This document shows, piece after piece, positions 1-12,751 of a stretch of DNA of 31,961 bases. The notes beneath the pieces are model-generated. The model did not search any database. It had not been told where the DNA came from and saw only the letters and a program-made list of their open reading frames with translations. Every line of letters starts with the position of its first letter. The stretch's first letter is position 1. This DNA is from Lojkania enalia. Its lineage: Eukaryota; Ascomycota; Dothideomycetes; Pleosporales. Made by a program: the position numbers and the translations under genes. Location of the stretch: contig ML986806.1 of assembly GCA_010094045.1 (NCBI GenBank), positions 2,263-34,223 of the forward strand, in the 5' to 3' direction.

Positions 1-2100
1 TTTAACTCTTATCTAGGCTGCCCTAAAGTTATATATATATTAACTATTAGTAGTTTTAAGAAGTAATCTACCTACTATAAATACTATTTTACCTGCTACT
101 TACTCTATAAGCTATTTTTTAACTAGAGCTACTAACTAGCTTCTATCTACCTAGCCTAAGTAAGTATCTACTTAAGTCTATTATTAAGCTGATTATTATA
201 ATAATAGATAAAAGATACACCCTACTATATAAATATAATATTATTAATAAGCTGCTCTAGCTGGATAGTAAATTAGTTTTTAGCTCTAGCCGTCTAACAC
301 AGCTTCTACTAGAGTATCTCCTCTATCTTAGCTACTATATCCTATACTATCTTGCAGAACTGGCTAATATAGATCGGCTGGCTATTAAGATAGAATATCT
401 TCTTATCCTTTAACTAGTAAGTATTATCTAAATTACTAGCTGTTAACGTAATAAACTTTCTATATACTAGTAAGCTAATTATCTTACTTATTAGACTAAA
501 CAATTTATTAGCTAGAAACTTCTACTATATAAGTAGAAAATACTTCTAGTTCTTATCTGTCTATTTATCGCGCTCTACTACTAGAAGTAGCTTTTCTATA
601 CCTAGTACGCGCATGTAGTATACTATACTAGCTAGTATATATAAGTAGTTTTTCGCTATATATAAGTAGTCTATTTTAGTATTAATCTCTAGTATAGTAA
701 GAAAATAGATAAGCCTACTATTAAACAGCCGATCGCCTATTAATTAAAAAATAAATAATATAAGTATATCTAGTAGTACCCTAAGCTAAGCGTCTTTACT
801 ATCTCTATCTAATATAACCTATAGTACTATTGCTAGTTTCTTCTACTTATTTTACTAATAGAATAGCTCGCGCGCGTCTTCTATCTAATTTACTTCTTTC
901 TTCTTATAGTACCTATAATAGGGGCTACTATTACTATTATTATTGCTATTAGTACTACTTCTAGCTCTACTAGACCTAGAACTTGCGCTATTATCTAATA
1001 CTATACTATTATTATTACTATTATTACTATTACTATTATAGTTAAATTATATAGCCTAAACTTCTTTATTAGTAATAATATAGAGAAAGTAGTAGACGAA
1101 CTTAATAATATAGCTGGTATATACCGCCTAACTCTTAGGGTTCTATAGTTAAGCGAGTAGATGCCTATCTACCTTATATTACTAAGCGTTTCTAAGCTAT
1201 TATTTTATCTCTTATATAAGCGATAATAACCCTCTAATACTCTACTTAACTAATAGTTTAACTAGCTTTACCGCCTGCTAAAATTTTATCTTACCTTAGT
1301 TAGACAGCTAAATCTAATATATAAGATACATTTGATTCCGCTTTACTAGATACTCCAACTACCCTATCTACTTAAACTACTTAGTTTTATCAGTCTTTAC
1401 TACCTCCGCATTTATAACCTATACCTTCTCTTCTTCCCTCTACTTTGTAAGCTTAAACCTAGCTAACTAATTATATATAACGTCAGCCTCTATATAGAAA
1501 ATAGCTAGCTTATAATTATAGCTGCCTATATTAATAATAAAATATTACTGTAGCCTGCTAGCCCGAAAGAATATTTATACCTTAACCTTCTAATAGAGCC
1601 TACTTTTATCGCCTATCTACACCTACTTATACTTCTTCTTTAGATATACACGTAGCACGTTAATATTAGTAGTAATATAGTATTTAGATTACTTATACTA
1701 GAATCTATTTAGCAGCTTTTCTAATTCTAGTATTAGTTGTCCGAATAGTGCGGGCAGCTAGATATCTTTTACTAGTCTAATTAGCTACTAACGAGTATAC
1801 TCGATGATTACCCTCCTCTACTCTATTATTATACTATAATAGTACTGTAGATGTATATTAATATTTAATATAGTAGTTGTATATTCCTTATATATTAGAA
1901 TACAGTACTCGGGTAGATAGTAGAGATAGTTCTTAATATCCTCTAGTAATAGCGCTATTCTACTTACTTATATATAGGTCTTCCTACTATAGATATAGTA
2001 TTATACCCTCGGTTCGAGCGTTTATATATTCTAGTAGAACTGTATCCTTCTAGCCTTATTATAGCCTTATACTAGTACGGGTGCGATAATACAGCGTTAT
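1..2100 (-). pseudogene. TLH helicase copy A, N-terminal ~700 codons, runs off the left edge
   Basis: This is a RIP-decayed copy of a fungal telomere-linked RecQ-type helicase gene, read on the minus strand from about 2100 down to the window edge. It holds only the long N-terminal region; the frame at position 1 has just reached the motif read as GQ-R-EL (GQPxRGxEL in the family). The landmark CCCTAAAG at 21 lies exactly 2129 bp from the 145-bp repeat at 2150, the same spacing as in five other copies, so there is no net indel. The frame is broken only by TAA/TAG stops, as expected from C-to-T changes in CAA, CAG and on the opposite strand of TGG. Whether the helicase domain follows to the left cannot be seen. 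The start is uncertain: the candidate is an ATA at 2100-2098 that could be a mutated ATG. Confidence 0.8.
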
Positions 2101-2149
2101 AAGTAGAATAAATAGACTCTACTAAATAGTTTTTGTATATAAAGTATTA

Positions 2150-2294
2150 GGGTTAGAGTACTAGTTGTAAATAAATCAGGGGGATAATAGTTAGATAAAT
2201 TACCCCCTTTTAACAACCTATTTTGGGTATAGTACTATAGTACTATACCTAATCTATTACGAATTGGGCCTAATTTATCGCTTTATATTAGATA
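2150..2294 (+). repeat. 145-bp subtelomere-like repeat, one unit (copy A)
   Basis: Single unit starting at GGGTTAG and ending at TTAGATA, 145 bp. It lies about 50 bp upstream of the 5' end of helicase copy A. The next base starts copy B, joined at TTAGATAGG. Confidence 0.9.
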
Positions 2295-5096
2295 GGCCCT
2301 TTACTATTATTATTATACTGCTACTACTTTCTTACCCTAGTCTAGCCTTAACTACCTATTTACCTTACCTCTAGTATCTTTTTACCCCTGTTAAGCTCTA
2401 AGAAGTAATACTATAGTATACTAAGTAGCTAAAACACCTTAATTAAACGTATACTAAAATACTTAATAATATTAATTAGTATACTATAGTTTCTAATCCC
2501 TATCTACATCGTCTACGCGCTCTATAGCTCTAATATATTCTCTTCCTCTTTATCTACTTTAGCTTCTTCAACTTCCCCTATCTTATTCTAATATCCTTTA
2601 TTAAATAACTCTCTAACTACTTCTCTACTAATACTAACAGCTGTGTATTAGTAGTCTAGTATATATAGCTTAATATTTATCTACTTACTAGTCTCGCGCT
2701 TAAGTATACGTGTTAGTTAGTCTATCTTCTATAGCCTATATTAATCTGCTTATATATAGTTGCTAAAACTACTACTAAATACCTTAATATTTAGATACTC
2801 TTAAAATAGCTGTATATAAGCTAAGTATACTACTATTATCTATCCTAGCTGTAGTAGTAGAAAGTATAGTCCTATTTTTAGCTTATTCTACTAGAATTGC
2901 GATTTATAATAGTAGACTACTATTATAATCTACCTATCTACTATAAAGATATTATAGTTCTATAGTACTCTATTATAATACTATATTATTATAATCTCCG
3001 ACCTTTATTTAAGCTGCCCTAAAGTTATATATATACTAATTATTAGTAGTTCTAAGAAGTAATTTACCTACTATAAGTACTACTTTACCTACTATTTACT
3101 TTATAAGCTATTTTTTAACTAGAGCTGCTAACTAGCTTCTATCTATCTAGTTTAAGTAAATATCTACTTAAGCCTATTATTAAGCCGATTATTATAATAA
3201 TAGATAAAAGATATACCCCGCCGCATAAACGTAATATTATTAATAAGCTACTCCAGCTGGATAGTAAACTAGTCTTTAGTTCTAGCTATCTAATATAACT
3301 TCTACTAGAATATTTCCTCTATTTTAGCTACTATATCCTATACTATATTATAGAACTAGTTAATATAGATTAGCTGGCTGTTAAGATAGAATGTCTTCTT
3401 ATTCTTTAACTAGTAAGTGTTACCTAAATTACTAGCTGTTAGTATAATAAACTTTCTATACGCTAGTAAGCTAATTATCTTACTTATTAGACTAAATAAT
3501 CTGTTAGCTAAAAACTTCTACTATATAAGTAGAAAATACTCCTAATCTTCGTCTGTCTACTTATTACACTCTACTATTAGAAGTAGCTTTTCTATATCTA
3601 GTACGCGCACGTAGTATACTATACTAGCTAGTATATATAAGTAGTTCTTTACTATATATAAGCGGTCTATTTCAGCGTTAATCTCTAGTATAGTAAGAAA
3701 ATAGATAAGCCTACTATTAAATAGCTAATCGCCTGTTAATTAAAAAATAAATAATATAAGTATATCTAGTAGTACTTTAAGTTAAACGTTTTTACTATCT
3801 CTATCTAATATAACCTATAGTACTATTACTAGTTCCTTCTATTTATTTTACTAATAGAATAGCTCGCGCGCGTCTTCTATCTAATCTATTTTTTTCTTCT
3901 TATAGTACTTATAATAGAGGCTGCTATTACTATTATTATTACTATTAATACTACTTCTAGTTCTACTAGACTTAGAACTCGCGCTATTATCTAATACTAT
4001 ACTATTATTATTACTGTTATTACTATTACTACTATAGCTAAACTATATAGCCTAAGTTTCTTTATTAATAATAATATAGAGAAAGTAGTAGATAAACTTA
4101 ATAATATAGCTAGCGTATACTATCTAACTCTTAAAGTTCTATAGTTAAATAAGCGGACGCCTATCTATTTTATATTACTAAACGCTCTTAAACTACTATT
4201 TTATCTCTCGCGTAAGTAATAATAACCCTTTAATACTCTACTTAATTAATAGTTTAACTAGCTTCGCCACCTACTAAAGTTTTACTTTACCTTAATTAGG
4301 TAGCTAGATCTAATATATAAGATATATTCGATTCCACTTTATTAGATACTCTAGCCACTCTATCTACTTAAACTACCTAGTCTTATCAGTCTTTACTACC
4401 TCTATATCTATAACTTATATCTTCTCTTCTTCCTTCTACTTTATAAGTTTAAACCTGGCTAACTAATTATATATAATATTAGCCTTTATATAGAAAATAG
4501 CTAGCTTATAGTTATAGCTGCTTATATTAATAATAAAATATTACTACAGCCCGCCAGCCTAAAAGAATATCTATACCTTAACCTTCTAATAGAGCCTACT
4601 TTTAATATTTATCTATACCTACTTATATTTCTTCTTTAGATATATATATAGTATATTAATATTAGTAGTAATATAGTATCTAGATTACTTATACTAGAAC
4701 CTATTTAGTAGCTTTTCTAATTCTAGTATTAGTTGCCCAAACAGTACAGGTAACTAGACATCCTTTACTAGTCTAATCAGCTACTAATAAGTATACTTAA
4801 TAATTACCCTCCTCTACTCTATTATTATACTATAATAGTACTATAGATATATATTAATATTTAATATAGTAGTTATATATTTCTTATATATTAGAATATA
4901 GTGTTTAGGTAGATAGTAGAAATAGTTTTTAATATCCTCTAGTAATAGTACTATTCTACTTACTTATATATAGGTCTTCCTACTATAGATATAATATTAC
5001 GCCCTCGGTTCGAGCGTCTATATATTTTAGTAGAACTATATCCTTCTAGCTTTATTATAGCCCTATACTAGTACGGGTGCGATAATATAGTATTAT
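2295..5096 (-). pseudogene. TLH helicase copy B, ~934 codons, helicase domain missing
   Basis: This second decayed TLH copy contains the whole conserved N-terminal region but stops just before the helicase domain. Its 3' cut at 2295 corresponds to position 6202 of copy C, about 25 codons after the FLGLD-like motif that ends the conserved region. The distance from the cut to the landmark at 3017 is 720 bp from CCCT, identical to copy C. Motifs visible in the minus-strand frame include DYxxIAVSIS and a DEIGEVEEA-like stretch near 2590. The cut joins ATAGG of the copy A repeat to GGCCC of the gene; the uncut gene also reads ATAGGCCC there, so five bases are shared. It cannot encode a working helicase: motifs I to VI are absent and the frame has many RIP stops. 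Confidence 0.83.
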
Positions 5097-5145
5097 AAGT
5101 AGAATAAATAAACTCTACTAAATAGTTTTTATATATAAAATATTA

Positions 5146-5290
5146 GGGTTAGAGTACTAGTTATAAATAAATTAGGGGGGTAATAGTTAGATAAATCGCC
5201 CCCTTTTAACAATCTATTTTAGGTATAATACTATAGTACTATACCTAATCTGTTACAAATCAGGCCTAATTTATTACCTTATATTAGATA
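5146..5290 (+). repeat. 145-bp subtelomere-like repeat, one unit (copy B)
   Basis: Single 145-bp unit, GGGTTAG to TTAGATA, 2129 bp from the landmark at 3017. Position 5291 begins helicase copy C. Confidence 0.9.
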
Positions 5291-5741
5291 GGAAATCTAC
5301 TCTTATACCTAATACTAATATAGCTACTATAAGTCTACCTTCTTTAAACTATTCCTCTAACTATTTAGCTTACTCTATATCTCTAGTATAATAGTATCTA
5401 CTATCTAGTACTTTAGCTATTATTTTATATTACGCTTTACTGCGGTAGTATATTACCTCTTTCTTTTTTTATTCCCTAAGCTACTGTACCTACTACTAAT
5501 ATATTACTAATACTATCTCCTATACCTACTCCTACTTATACTATAATACTAAATATCGTATATTTAGCTATACTATACTCGCTTAGATATATATTATATA
5601 CTAAACTAGTATACTTTTTTCTAGCTTAGCCTTTTATACTAGTAGTAGTATTACTATAAGTAGTACTATTAGGTATAGTAGTAGCTGTAGATTCTTTAGC
5701 TTTACTAGCTTCAGCCGCTAGTCGCTTAATATAAAGATAAA

Positions 5742-5753
5742 ATAATACTTATC
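5742..5753 (-). other. Helicase motif II (DECH box) remnant, copy C
   Basis: Codons GAT AAG TAT TAT (D-K-Y-Y) follow I-I-V. G-to-A and C-to-T changes from GAY GAG TGC CAT give the DECH box seen in TLH helicases. Copy H carries the same site at 18351-18362 (GAT AAA TAT TAT). Confidence 0.75.
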
Positions 5754-6013
5754 TACTATAATCTACTATAGTAGCTTTTTACTATTAAGTATCTCTATAT
5801 AGCTAATAAAATTCCTATTACTTATTACATCGCCTGCTATATCTATACTAACTACTACTACTACTACTAGATTACTCTTACTATACTTCTATTCTATATA
5901 GTCGATCCTACTCTTTTAAATCCGCTTAACTAAGTTCTTAATAAGCGTCTAGTATAGTACTACTACTATTATTACCCTGTATTAATCTAAGTAAGCCGGT
6001 ATAGTAAATAGTA

Positions 6014-6035
6014 AGCTCTTCTCCCTACCAGTTAA
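6014..6035 (-). other. Helicase motif I (Walker A) remnant, copy C
   Basis: Minus-strand codons read L-T-G-R-E-K-S, followed by LLFTIPA. With G-to-A changes allowed this is the PTGGGKS nucleotide-binding loop of RecQ/SF2 helicases. The same site is at 18623-18644 in copy H and is just lost in copy G. Confidence 0.8.
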
Positions 6036-9000
6036 AAGTACTATAATAAGTAGTATCTGCCCGTCTAATACTGTATATATTACTTGCTCTTACTTAGCTA
6101 AGTAGAAGTTAACCTCTTCTTACCTAAGCACCTACTACATTACCTTTTAAAGCCCTTTCTCCCTTCTACTTTAAACTTACATCTTTTTTCCTTATACTAT
6201 AGGCCCTTTACTATTATTATTATACTACTACTATTTCTTTACCCTAGTCTAGCCTTAACTACCTATCTACCTTATCTCTAGTATCTCTTTACCCCCGTCG
6301 AGCCCTAAAAAGTAATACTATAATATACTAAGTAGCTGGAACGCTTTAATTAAGCGTATATTAAGATACTTAATAATATTAATTAGTATACTATAGTTTC
6401 TAATCTCTATCTACGTCGTCTATACGCTCTATAGCTCTAGTATACTCTCTTTCTTCTTATCTACTTTAGCTTCTTCGACTTCTCCTATCTCGTCCTAATA
6501 TCCTTTGCTAAACAACTCTCCAACTACTTCTCTACTAATACTAACGGCTATATATTAGTAGTCTAGTATATATAGTTTAATACTTATCTACTTATTAGTT
6601 TTACGCTTAAGCACGCGCGTTAGTTAGTCTATTTTCTATAGCTTATATTAATCCGCCTATATATAGTTACTAAAGCTGCCGCTAAGCACCTTAATATTTA
6701 AATACTCCTAAAACAGCTGTATATAAGTTAAGTATACTACTATTACCTACTTTAGCCGCGGTAGTAGAAAGCGCGGTACTACCTTTAACTTATTCTACTA
6801 GGATTACGATTTATAATAGTAGACTACTATTATAATCTACTTATCTACTATAAAGATATTATAGTTCTATAGTACTCTATTATAATACTATATTATTATA
6901 ATTTTTAACTCTTGCCTAGACTACTCTAAAGTTATATATATACTAATTATTAGTAGTTTTAAGAAGTAATTTACCTACTATAAGTACTATTTTACCTACT
7001 ATTTACTCTATAAGTTATTTCTTAACTAGAGTTGCTAATTAGCTTCTATCTATCTAGCCTGAGTAAGTATCTACTTAAACCTATTATTAAGCTGATTATT
7101 ATAATAATAGATAAAAGATATACCCTACCACGTAAACGTAATATTATTAATAAGCTATTCTAGCTGGATAGTAAACTAGTTCTTAGCTTTAGCCGTCTAA
7201 TATAGCTTCTACTAGAATATCTTCTCTACTTTAGCTATTATATCCTACACTATCTTGCGGAACTAGCTAATATAGATTAGCTAGCTGTTAAGATAGAACG
7301 TCTTCTTATTTTTTAACTAGTAAGCGTTACCTAAATTACTAGCTATTAGTATAATAAACTTTTTATATACTAGTAAGCTAATTATCTTACTTATTAGACT
7401 AAACGATCTATTAGCTAGAAACTTCTACTGTATAAGTAGAAAATACTTCTAGTCCTTATCCGTCTACTCGTCGTGCTCTACTACTAGAAGTAGCTTCTCT
7501 ATACCTAGCACGCGCACGTAGTATACTACGCTAGCTGGTATATATAAGTAGTTCTTTACTATATATAAGCGGTCTATTTTAGTATTAATCTCTAGTACAG
7601 CGAGAAAATAGATAAGTCTACTACTAAATAGCCGATCGCCTATTAATTAAAAAATAAATAATATAAGTATATCTAGTAGTACTTTAAGCTAAGCGTCTTT
7701 ACTATTCCTATCTAATATAACCTATAGTACTATTACTAGTTTCTTCTATTTATCTTACTAACAGAATAGCTCGCGCACGTCTTCTATCTAATTTATCTTT
7801 TTCTTCCTATAGTATCTATAATAGAGGCTACTATTACTATTATTATCGCTATTAGTACTACTTCTAACTCTACTAGACTTAGAACTTGCGCTATTATCTA
7901 ACGCTATACTATTATTATTACTATTATCGCTGTTACTATTATAGCTAAACTATATAGCCTAAGTTTTTTCGTCAGCGATAATATAGAGAAAGTAGTAGAC
8001 GAACTTAATAATATAGCTAGCGTATACTACCTAACTCTTAAGGTTCTATAGTTAAGTAAGTAGACGCCTATCTACTTTATATTACTAAGCGCTTTTAAAC
8101 TACTATCTTATCTCTTATATGAGTAATAATAACCCTCTAATATTCTACTCAACTAATAGCTTAACTAGTTTTACTACCTACTAAAGTTTCGCCTCGCTTT
8201 AGTTAGGTAACTAGATCTAATATATAAGATATACTCGATTCTACTTTGCTAGATACTCTAACTACCCTATCTACTTAAACTACCTAGTTTTATTGGTCTT
8301 TACTACCTCCGCATCTATAACCTATACCTTTTCTTCTTCTCTCTACTTTATAAGCTTAAACCTGGCTAACTAATTATATACGATATTAGCCTTTATATAG
8401 AAAATAGCTAGCTTATAATTATAGCTGCCTATATTAACAATAAAATATTACTGCAGCCCGCTAGCCTAAAAGAATATTTATACCTTAACCTTTTAATAAA
8501 GTCTACTTTTATTATCTATTTATACCTATTTATACTTTTTCTTTAGATATATATATAGCGTATTAATATTAGTAGTAATATAGTATCTAGATTACTTATA
8601 CTAGAACCTATTTAGCAGCTTTTCTAATTCTAATATTAGTTGTTAAAATGGTGCGGGTAGCTAGATATCCTTTACTAGTTTAATTAGCTACTAATAAGTA
8701 TATTTAATAATTACTCTCCTCTACTCTATTATTATACTATAATAGTACTATAGATATATATTAATATTTAATATAGTAGTTATATATTCCTTATATATTA
8801 GAATATAATACTTAGGTAGATAGTAGAGATAGTTCTTAATATCCTCTAGTAATAGTACTATTCTACTTACTTATATATAAGTCTTCCTATTATAGATATA
8901 GTATTACGCCCTCGGTTTAAGCATCTATATATTCTAGTAGAACTATATCCTTCTAACCTTATTATAGCTCTATACTAGTACGGGTGCGATAATATAGTAT

Positions 9001-9052
9001 TATAAGTAGAATAAATAGACTCTACTAAATAGTTTTTATATATAAAGTATTA

Positions 9053-9197
9053 GGGTTAGAGTACTAGTTATAAATAAATTAGGGGGGTAATAGTTAGATA
9101 AATTACCCCCTTTTAACAACCTATTTTAGGTATAGTATTATAGTACTATACCTAATCTATTATAAATCGGGTCTAATTTATTATCTTATATTAGATA
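9053..9197 (+). repeat. 145-bp subtelomere-like repeat, one unit (copy C)
   Basis: Single 145-bp unit, GGGTTAG to TTAGATA. The next bases begin helicase copy D at GAGTTCTATAG. Confidence 0.9.
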
Positions 9198-10160
9198 GAG
9201 TTCTATAGTTAAGCGAGCGGACATCTATTTACCTTATATTACTAAGTACTTTTAAACTACTATCTTATCTTTCGCGCGAGTAATAATAACCCTCTAATAC
9301 TCTACTTAACTAATAGTTTAACTAGCTTTACCGCCTACTAAAATTTTATCTTATTTTAGTTAGGCAGCTAGATCTAATATATAAGATATACTCGATTCCG
9401 CTTTACTAGATATTCTAGCTACCCTATCTACTTAAACCACCCAGTTTTATCAGTTTTCGCTACCTCTGTATCTATAATTTATACCTTTTCTTCTTCCCTC
9501 TACTTTATAAGTTTAAACCTAGCTAACTAATTATATATAATATTAGCCTCTATATAGAGAATAGCTAGCTTATAATTATAGCTGCCTATATTAATAATAA
9601 AATATTACTATAGCCTACTAGCCCGAAAGAATATCTATACTTTAACCTTCTAATAGAGCCTACTTTTATCACCTATTTATACCTACTTATACTTCTTCTT
9701 TAGATATATATATAGTATATTAATATTAACAGTAATATAGCACCTAGATTACTTATACTAGAACCTATTTAGCAGCTTTTCTAATTCTAGTATTAGTTGC
9801 CCGAATAGTACAGGTAGCTAAATATTCTTTACCGGTCTAATTAGCTACTAATAAGTATACTTAATAATTACCCTCCTCTATTCTATTATTATACTATAAT
9901 AGTACTATAAATATATATTAATATTTAATATAGTAGTTGTATATTTCTTATATATTAGAATATAGTACTTAGGTAGATAGTAGAAATAGTTTTTAATATC
10001 CTCTAGTAATAGCGCTATTTTACTTACTTATATATAGGTCTTTCTACTATAGATATAGTATTATACTCTCGGTTCGAGCGTTTATATATCCTAGTAGAAC
10101 TACATCCTTCTAACCTTATTATAGCTCTATACTAGTACGGGTGCGATAATATAGTATTAT
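9198..10160 (-). pseudogene. TLH helicase copy D, only the first ~321 codons
   Basis: A short decayed TLH fragment on the minus strand. It aligns without gaps to 8041-9003 of copy C and stops upstream of the Ser/Asp-rich linker, so nearly all conserved motifs of the N-terminal region and the entire helicase are missing. The cut at 9198 falls where copies A and E read TTAGGGTTCTATAG, that is, at a natural TTAGGG; the junction now reads TAGATAGAGTTCTATAG. The spacing from the cut to the 145-bp unit (1012 bp) equals that of copy C. RIP stops are frequent in the frame. There is no reason to think it is expressed. Confidence 0.8.
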
Positions 10161-10209
10161 AAGTAGAATAAATAGACTCTACTAAATAGTTTTTATATAT
10201 AAAGTATTA

Positions 10210-10499
10210 GGGTTAGAGTACTAGTTGTAAATAAATTAGGAGGGTAACAGTTAGATAAATCGCCCCCTTTTAACAACCTATTTTAGGTATAGTGCTATAG
10301 TACTATACCTAATCTATTATAAATCGGGCCTAATTTATCGCCTTATATTAGATAGAGTTAGAGTACTAGTTGTAAATAAATTAGGGGGGTAATAGTTAGA
10401 TAAATTACCCTTTTTTAACAACCTATTTTAAGTATAGCACTATAGTACTATACTTAATCTATTATAAATTAGGCCCGATTTATCGCCTTATATTAGATA
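10210..10499 (+). repeat. 145-bp subtelomere-like repeat, two tandem units
   Basis: Units at 10210-10354 and 10355-10499, each exactly 145 bp and differing by transitions. Position 10500 begins helicase copy E. Confidence 0.9.
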
Positions 10500-12702
10500 G
10501 GATTGCAATTTATAATAGTAGACTACTGTTATAATCTGCCTATCTACTATAAAGATATTATAGTCCTATAGTACCCTATTATAATACCGTATTATTATAA
10601 TCTTTAACTCTTACTTAAGCTGCCCTAAAGTTATATATATACTAACTATTAGTAGTTTTAAGAAGCGATCTACCTACTATAAGTACTACTTTACCTACTA
10701 CTTACTTTATAAGCTGTCTCTTAACTAGAGCTACTAACTAGCTTCTATCTGCCTAGCCTAAGTAAGCATCTACTTAAGTTTATTATTAAGCTAATTATTA
10801 TAATAATAGATAAAAGATATATTCTACTATATAAATATAATATTATTAATAAACTGCTCTAGCTGGATAGTAAACTAGTTCTTAGTTCTAGCTGTCTAAT
10901 ACAGCTCCTACTAGAGTATCTCTTCTACCTTAACTACTATATCCTATACTATCTTGCGGAACTAGCTAATATAGATTAGCTAGCTATTAAGATAGAATAT
11001 CTTCTTATTCTTTAACTAGTAAGTATTACTTAAATTACTAGCTATCAGTATAATAAACTTTCTATATACTAGTAAGCTAATTATCTCGCTTATTAGACTA
11101 AACAATCTATTAGCTAGAAACTTCTACTATATAAGTAGAAAATACTCCTAGTCTTCGTCCGTCTACTCGTTACGCTCTACTACTAGAAGTAGCTTCTCTA
11201 TACTTAGTATACGTACGTAGTATATTATATTAGCTAGTATATATAAGTAGTTCTTTACTATATATAAGCAGTCTATTTTAGCATCAATCCCTAGTATAAT
11301 AAGAAAATAGATAAGCCTACTACTAAACAGCTAATCGCCTATTAATTAAAAAATAAATAATATAAGTATATCTAGTAGTACTTTAAGTTAAATATCTTTA
11401 CTATCCCTATCTAATATAACCTATAATACTATTACTAGTTCCTTCTATTTATTTTACTAATAGAATAGCTCGCGCGTATCTTCTATCTAATTTATTTCTT
11501 TCTTCCTATAGTACTTATAACAGGAGCTGCTATTACTATTATTATTACTATTAGTACTACTTTTAACTCTACTAGACCTAGAACTCGCGCTATTATCTAA
11601 TACTATACTATTATTATTACTATTATCGCTGTTACTACTATAGCTAAATTATATAGCCTAAGCTTTTTTATTAGTAATAATATAGAGAAAGTAGTAGATA
11701 AACTTAATAATATAGCTAGTATATACTACTTAACTCTTAGGGTTCTATAGTTAAGTAAGCAGACACCTATCTACCTTATATTACTAAACGCTTTTAAACT
11801 ACTATCTTATCTCTTATATAAGCGATAATAACCCTCTAATATTCTATTTAACTAATAGTTTAACTAGCTTCGCCGCCTACTAAAGTTTTATTTTACCTTA
11901 GTTAGGTAGTTAGATCTAATATATAAGATATACTTAATTCTACTTTACTAGATATTTTAGCTACCCCGTCCGCTTAAACTATCTAGTCTTATTAGTCTTT
12001 ACTACCTCTATATTTATAATCTATATTTTTTCTTCTTCCCTCTACTTTATAAACTTAAACTTAGCTAACTAATTATATATAACATCGGCCTCTATATAGA
12101 AAATAGCTAGTTTATAGTTATAGCTACTTATATTAATAATAAAATATTACTATAGCCCGCCAGCCTAAAAGAATATCTATATCTTAACCTTCTAATAGAG
12201 TCTACTTTTATTATCTATTTATACCTACTTATATTTCTTCTTTAAATATATATATAGTACGTTAATATTAGTAGTAATATAATATTTAGATTGCTTATAC
12301 TAGAATCTATTTAGTAGCTTTTCTAATTCTGGTATTAGTTGCCTGAATAGTACGAGTAGCTAGATGTTTTTTACTAGTCTAATTAGCTACTAATAAGTAT
12401 ACTTAACAATTACCCTTCTCTACTCTATTATTATACTATAATAGTACTGTAGATATATATTAATATTTAATATAGTAGTTGCGTATTCCTTATATATTAG
12501 AATATAGTACTCGGGTAGATAGTAGAGATAGTTCTTAATATCCTCTAATAATAGTACTATTCTACTTATTTATATATAGGTCTTTCTACTATAGATATAG
12601 TATTATGCCCTCGGTTCGAGCGTTTATATATCTTAGTAGAACTATATCCTTCTAGCCTTATTATAGCCTTATACTAGTATAGGTACGATAATATAGTGTT
12701 AT
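10500..12702 (-). pseudogene. TLH helicase copy E, ~734 codons
   Basis: Decayed TLH copy on the minus strand, holding the N-terminal region as far as the YHKSQS motif, where it is cut. The cut corresponds to position 6801 of copy C: uncut copies read CTACTAGGATT there and the junction reads TTAGATAGGATT, sharing TAGGATT. The PRFLP, DYRH and DEIGEVEE motifs and the helicase domain are absent. The landmark CCCTAAAG at 10623 is 2129 bp from the 145-bp unit at 12752, as in the other copies. The reading frame is in phase with copy C and carries only RIP-type stops. Confidence 0.82.
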
Positions 12703-12751
12703 AAGTAGAATAAATAGACTCTATTAAATAGTTTTTATATACAAAGTATTA

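Larger units (their letters stand above)
5291..9003 (-). pseudogene. TLH RecQ-type helicase copy C, longest copy (~1237 codons), cut inside helicase C
   Basis: The best copy for identifying the gene. Minus-strand frame, codons counted from a candidate start at 9003: a Ser/Asp/Asn-rich linker (about 348-388, 7838-7960); HFLAVLGID-like near 464 (7584-7610); HDE-TD-D near 510 (7452-7475); GNAYW-like near 550; FTxxG near 620 (7122-7142); YYHKSQS near 730; PRFLL/PRFLP near 742 (6762-6776); DYxxIAVSIS near 812 (6531-6566); DEIGEVEEA near 833 (6459-6503). The SF2 helicase follows: TG-EKSLLFTIPA, motif I (6014-6035); VDKYY, a mutated VDECH motif II (5742-5753); then YYRSKAQ...IVATLVLG of helicase C (5291-5460). 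The gene is cut there, losing the last motifs and C terminus. This motif order matches fungal telomere-linked RecQ helicases, known to sit at chromosome ends in several fungi. One frame runs through the N-terminal region with only TAA/TAG stops. Start not certain. Confidence 0.87.

Noticed and set aside
869..876. CG-rich islet CGCGCGCG as a possible functional site.
   Set aside because: RIP acts mainly on CpA, so CpG runs survive by default; it lies within the helicase coding frame in several copies.
5291..9003. An intact helicase gene with introns.
   Set aside because: The N-terminal frame is continuous in phase and broken only by TAA/TAG at CAA/CAG/TGG sites, and the 3' end is missing; introns would not explain this.
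9031..9051. A TATA box upstream of the helicase start (TATATATAAAAAC on the minus strand).
   Set aside because: Copies E and F read TTTTTGTATACAAAG here, so the TATATATA form is most likely made by RIP from GTATAC.
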